Shown here piece by piece: positions 60,755 to 64,000 of a stretch of 64,000 bases of DNA. The position numbers were made by a program, and so were the translations under genes. Within the stretch, counting starts at the first letter, position 1; every line of letters begins with the position of its first letter. Under the pieces are notes generated by a model, which saw only the letters and a list, made by a program, of their open reading frames with translations, was not told where the DNA came from and ran no database searches. The stretch comes from Brevibacterium atlanticum (GTDB lineage Bacteria > Actinomycetota > Actinomycetes > Actinomycetales > Brevibacteriaceae), in contig NZ_CP050152.1 of assembly GCF_011617245.1 (NCBI RefSeq), positions 2,780,503 through 2,844,502 on the forward strand, in the 5' to 3' direction.

Positions 60755-61846
60755 TCAGGCCAGGCGCACCAGCCAGTTGTTCGTGTCCTCGGCGCGACCG
60801 TACTGGATGTCGAGCAGCGTCTTGCGCAGCTCCATCGTCTTCTCGCCTGCGATCTCACCCTGGTCGATGGTGAAGTCATCGGACACGAGCTTGCTGATCG
60901 GCGTGATCACCGCAGCGGTGCCGCAGGCGAAGGCCTCGACGATCTCGCCGCTGGCGGCTCCCTCGCGCCACTCCTCGACGGAGATCCGGCGTTCCTCGGG
61001 CTCGAGTCCCAGCTGCGGAGCCAGGTCGAGAAGCGACCGGCGGGTCACCCCGTCGAGGATCGAATCGCTCAGCGCCGGGGTGAGCAGCTTGCCGTCCTTG
61101 GTCACGAGCATGAGGTTCATGCCGCCGAGCTCGTCGATGTACTTGTTCTCTTCGGAATCGGTGAAGAGCACCTGCTGACAGCCCTTGGCGACCGCCTCGT
61201 TGGTCGGCACCAGCGACGACGCGTAGTTGCCGCCGCACTTGGCGAAGCCGGTGCCGCCGGCGCCGGCGCGCTTGAGCTTCGGCGACAGCCAGATCGACAG
61301 CGGCTTGATGCCGCCGGAGAAGTACGGCCCGGCAGGCGATGCGATGACGTAGTAGTCCACCTCGTGGCTGGCCCGCACGCCGAGGAACCGCTCCGTGGCG
61401 ATCATGAACGGACGCAGGTACAGGCTCGACTCATCGGCTGCCGACTCCGGCGTCGGAACCCAGGCCTGGTCGAGAGAGACCAGCGCCTTGAGCGATTCGA
61501 TGAAGTCCTCTTCGCTCACCTGCGGCAGCGCGAGGCGTTCGGCGGACTTGTTGATCCGCGCGGCGTTGCGCTCGGGGCGGAAGGTCCAGACCGATCCGTC
61601 GGCGTGACGGTAGGCCTTGAGGCCCTCGAAGATCTCCTGGGCATAGTGGAAGACCGCAGCGGCCGGGTCGAGGACCAGCGGCCCGTAGGGCTTGACCTCG
61701 TGTGCCTGCCAGCCGTCATCGATCGTGTATCGGATGTGCGCCATGTGATCGGTGAAATACTGGCCGAAGCCGGGATCCTTCTTGATGTTCTCTCGCACCA
61801 GCTCGGGTTGCGGCTGGAGATTCTTAAGAACTCTAAATTCAGTCAT
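60755..61846 (-). CDS. ilvE: Branched-chain amino acid aminotransferase
   Basis: This PLP fold-type IV enzyme catalyses the last step of leucine, isoleucine and valine synthesis. It has 363 residues from ATG 61846, after a GAGAG site. The PLP lysine lies in GTGFAKCGGNYASSL. The other family blocks are QEIFEGLKAYRHADG, YLRPFMIATE, LFTDSEENKYIDELGGMN and FACGTAAVITPI. An ATG 33 bases upstream is less likely. It is encoded downstream of leuB on the same strand, 220 bases away, linking two branched-chain steps. Confidence 0.96.
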   Translation of the reverse strand: MTEFRVLKNLQPQPELVRENIKKDPGFGQYFTDHMAHIRYTIDDGWQAHEVKPYGPLVLDPAAAVFHYAQEIFEGLKAYRHADGSVWTFRPERNAARINKSAERLALPQVSEEDFIESLKALVSLDQAWVPTPESAADESSLYLRPFMIATERFLGVRASHEVDYYVIASPAGPYFSGGIKPLSIWLSPKLKRAGAGGTGFAKCGGNYASSLVPTNEAVAKGCQQVLFTDSEENKYIDELGGMNLMLVTKDGKLLTPALSDSILDGVTRRSLLDLAPQLGLEPEERRISVEEWREGAASGEIVEAFACGTAAVITPISKLVSDDFTIDQGEIAGEKTMELRKTLLDIQYGRAEDTNNWLVRLA

Positions 61847-62066
61847 CGGAACTCTCTTCTCATGTGTGATGAGTGACACTGTCAGGGTAGTCCATCACCC
61901 CGGCGCGCGTCGCACCGGGGCGATGTCCCCATCGACCCTGCAGTCGGGGGCTTTCTGCGTTCGGATCCGAGCCTCGCCGAGGCGGCTCAGCCGTGAGTTC
62001 GTCCGCTCGCCGAGGCGGCCGGATCGTCCACGTCCACGTCAACGAGCGTGGCGAGGATCCGCGGCC
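61847..62066. other. Intergenic region between leuB and ilvE
   Basis: This region holds two copies of the frequent 9-mer CCGAGGCGG (61977 and 62010) and short GC-rich inverted repeats, for example CCCCGG/CCGGGG near 61912-61934. I see no gene. It should contain the ilvE promoter, but no hexamer pair stands out. Confidence 0.4.
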
Positions 62067-63104
62067 TCAGCCGAGGCGTGCAGCGATCGCGTCGCCCACC
62101 TCCGCGGTGGAGCGCTTGGTTCCGTCGCGCTCGGCCAGGTCGGCTTCGACGGCGTCCTCGATGGCCTTCGCCACGACCTCGAGACCGAGGTGGGAGGCCA
62201 TGAGCGCTCCCGAGAGGATCGACGCCGTCGGGTCGGCGATCTGCTTCCCGGCGATGTCCGGGGCCGATCCGTGGATCGGCTCGAACAGACTCGGTGCCGT
62301 GCCTTCGACATTGAGATTGCCCGAGGCGGCCAGACCGATTCCGCCGGTCACCGCAGCGGCGAGGTCGGTGAGGATGTCGCCGAAGAGGTTGTCGGTGACG
62401 ATGACGTCGTACCGTTCCGGGTTCGTCACCATGTAGATCGTGCACGCATCGGTGTGCTCGTAGTTGACGGCCACCTCGGGGTATTCCTCGCCGACCTTCT
62501 CGACGACGCGACGCCACAGATGTCCGGCATGGACCATGACGTTGTGCTTGTGCACGTAGGTGAGCTTCTTGTTCCGAGCCTGCGCGCGCTCGAAGGCGTC
62601 ACGCACTGCCCTCTCGACGCCATACCAGGTGTTGACCGAGACCTCGGTGGCGACCTCCTGCGGAGTGTCGGTGCGCACCGATCCGCCCGATCCGGTGTAC
62701 GAGCCCTCAGTGCCCTCGCGGACGACGACGAAGTCGATCTTCCCAGGATCCGCCAGCGGACTGGTCACGCCGGCGAAGAGCTTCGACGGTCGCAGGTTCA
62801 CCGCGTGGCCGAGCCCGAAGCGCATCTTGAGGATGACGCCGCGCTCGAGCACGCCCGACGGCACCGACGGATCGCCGCATGCGCCGAAGAAGATGGCGTC
62901 GTGCCTGCGCAGCGATTCGAGCTCCTCGTCGGTGAGGGTCTCACCGGTCTCGTGGTAGCGCTGGGCGCCCACGTTGTAGTCGGTGAGTTCGAGTTCGACG
63001 GGCTCGCCCGACACCTCGATGGCACGACGGAGGACCTTGAGACCTTCGGGGACGACCTCGTTGCCGATTCCGTCGCCGGGCATGACTGCGATTGAGAACT
63101 TCAT
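62067..63104 (-). CDS. leuB: 3-isopropylmalate dehydrogenase
   Basis: This NAD-dependent enzyme oxidises and decarboxylates 3-isopropylmalate in leucine synthesis. It has 345 residues from ATG 63104. The N-terminus is [25 protein letters not shown] carries substrate-binding residues, and [27 protein letters not shown] is the family signature. TATTCT (63116-63111, minus) ends 6 bases before the ATG, and no ribosome-binding site is present, so it is probably leaderless. leuCD lies 35 kb away. Confidence 0.97.
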   Translation of the reverse strand: MKFSIAVMPGDGIGNEVVPEGLKVLRRAIEVSGEPVELELTDYNVGAQRYHETGETLTDEELESLRRHDAIFFGACGDPSVPSGVLERGVILKMRFGLGHAVNLRPSKLFAGVTSPLADPGKIDFVVVREGTEGSYTGSGGSVRTDTPQEVATEVSVNTWYGVERAVRDAFERAQARNKKLTYVHKHNVMVHAGHLWRRVVEKVGEEYPEVAVNYEHTDACTIYMVTNPERYDVIVTDNLFGDILTDLAAAVTGGIGLAASGNLNVEGTAPSLFEPIHGSAPDIAGKQIADPTASILSGALMASHLGLEVVAKAIEDAVEADLAERDGTKRSTAEVGDAIAARLG

Positions 63105-63395
63105 GGTGACAGAATAGGCCGCCATCTCACCATGCAACTAGGTCGTCCTACTATCCGGACAGCAGCCGGCCGAGCTGGGCAACACCCGAACCCGGGCCAC
63201 AGATCCGACGCGCGCCCTCACCAGAACCCTCGCCGACCTGCCGGAAATCCCGCTCCACGGTCACCACCATGAACAATTTCACGTCCCAAACCGCGTTGGC
63301 GGCTACAAAACTGCCGCGCAAGAGACGAAGATGGAATATAGCACCCCAAACCCCGTGGGGGCCGCCACTGTCCAGCCCCGAGAGAAAGTCGATCA
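63105..63395. other. Intergenic region between leuB and the CitE-like gene
   Basis: This 291-base divergent region holds the leuB -10 (63111-63116), a GGTGAGATG on the minus strand resembling a sequence ahead of leuC, and a small inverted repeat CCCC...GGGG near 63342-63358 ahead of the plus-strand gene. I see no convincing gene. A minus-strand open frame here has no start signal and overlaps the CitE-like gene. Confidence 0.45.
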
Positions 63396-64000
63396 TTGAC
63401 CGAAACCATCCGCAATGCCCGTGCCGCAGCCCTGCCCGCCAAACTCTCCCGGTCATGGCTGCTCGTCAACGCCGCGAAGGAGGAGATCTTCACTCCCGCG
63501 CAGACCTCGGAAGCGGATTCGGTGATCTTCGACCTCGAGGCCTCCGTCGCCGATGACAAGAAGCTCGACGCTCGCGACAACGTCGTCCGCGCCCTCGACA
63601 ACGGCATGTCCGCCTGGGTGCGCATCAACAAGATGGAATCCGAGTTCTGGGACGACGACCTCGCCGCGATCGCCATGCTGCCCGGCCTGCGCGGAGTCAT
63701 GCTGCCCGAGACCGAACGCCCCGAGCAGGTCTCCTACACCGCCATGCGCGCGAAGGCGGGCCTGCCTGTCATCGCGCTCCTCGAATCCGCGCGTGGTGTG
63801 GAGAACGCCACGAAGATCGCCGAGGCGCCCGGAACGTTCCGCCTGGCCTTCGGCACGAATGATTTCCGCAAGGACACCGGGTTCTCCGACGATCCGATGG
63901 CTCTGTCCTATGCCCGTTCCCGGCTGACCATCGCCTCCCGCATGGGCGGCCTGCCCGGCCCGATCGACGGCCCCTCGGCCGCCGATGCCGACGATGACAA
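63396..64000 (+). CDS. CitE-like HpcH/HpaI family lyase, 3' end cut off
   Basis: The window ends after 201 codons of an open frame. It reads TTG TETIRNARAAALPAKLSRSW, then VNAAKEEIFTPAQTSEADSVIFDLEASVADDKK, AWVRINKMES, LPGLRGVMLPETE and ALLESARGVENATKIA, the block order of citrate lyase beta subunit-like (CitE/Mcl) proteins. These cleave or form acyl-CoA esters such as malyl-CoA. The acidic residue of FDLEASV and the Glu of ALLESARG are the metal-binding pair. The TTG start at 63396 has GAGAAAG upstream. The specific reaction cannot be told. Confidence 0.87.
   Translation, partial: MTETIRNARAAALPAKLSRSWLLVNAAKEEIFTPAQTSEADSVIFDLEASVADDKKLDARDNVVRALDNGMSAWVRINKMESEFWDDDLAAIAMLPGLRGVMLPETERPEQVSYTAMRAKAGLPVIALLESARGVENATKIAEAPGTFRLAFGTNDFRKDTGFSDDPMALSYARSRLTIASRMGGLPGPIDGPSAADADDD

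Noticed and set aside
63151..63456. A 101-codon minus-strand frame between leuB and the CitE-like gene
   Set aside because: It has no ribosome-binding site or promoter, is unlike any family I know, and overlaps the start of the CitE-like gene.

Overview
This window is bacterial chromosomal DNA with high GC content and dense, mostly operonic genes. The gene content and order point to an actinobacterium of the order Micrococcales. A Brevibacterium-like organism is my best guess, based on gene order, a BCCT carrier, Leloir genes and protein texture; this was not tested by any search. No phage, insertion sequence, CRISPR array or rRNA operon was seen. The only RNA genes found are tRNA-Glu(CTC) and tRNA-Gln(CTG).

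Layout. 1-5.2 kb: the 3' part of a BCCT osmolyte carrier, a PH-like membrane protein, a CorA-type transporter and a cell-wall-anchored PAP2 acid phosphatase with a likely PHO box. Two inverted copies of a 62-bp hairpin element bracket the two middle genes. 5.2-9.5 kb (minus strand): mutM, rnc, rpmF, DUF177, an MFS carrier and coaD. 9.6-13.7 kb: a GntR/FCD regulator divergent from ehuBCDA (ectoine/hydroxyectoine ABC importer). 13.7-24.7 kb (mostly minus): rsmD, recG, a FakA/DAK2-like kinase, thiL, a DUF3515 lipoprotein (plus strand), ddl, a PEBP protein, gpsA, plsC-like and murA. 24.8-27.8 kb: leuD and leuC with a divergent IclR (LtbR/NdgR-like) regulator. 27.8-40.3 kb: a galactose locus made of a DeoR regulator, a YtfQRT-YjfF-like ABC importer, an SSS symporter with a tiny membrane partner, galT-galK, an apparently dead alpha/beta hydrolase, and galM. 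40.4-45.2 kb: a DUF4282 protein, the two tRNAs, an S33 peptidase, gltX and a FAH-family protein. 45.2-60.5 kb: hrpB, a putative glycosylase-family protein, a zinc alcohol dehydrogenase, a HIT protein, a maltokinase-cap-like protein, thyX, a peptidase E-like protein, a lipoate ligase, a prolyl oligopeptidase, a GNAT, an HNH endonuclease and an MFS carrier. 60.7-64 kb: ilvE, leuB and the start of a CitE-like lyase.

The backbone genes (leuB, FAH, gltX, tRNAs, iclR, leuCD, gpsA, ddl, DUF3515, thiL, DAK2, recG, rsmD, coaD, DUF177, rnc, mutM) follow the order I recall from Mycobacterium tuberculosis. The ectoine block, the galactose block and the 45-60 kb block look like insertions at its junctions.

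The main new proposals are as follows. A shared operator, TGAT-N6-TGA(T/A)CAG, lies ahead of all three galactose transcription units. About a dozen genes appear leaderless, each with a -10-like hexamer 6-7 nt before the start codon. The galactose operon ends in a hydrolase that lacks its nucleophile and catalytic histidine. Inverted hairpin elements flank the PH/CorA segment.
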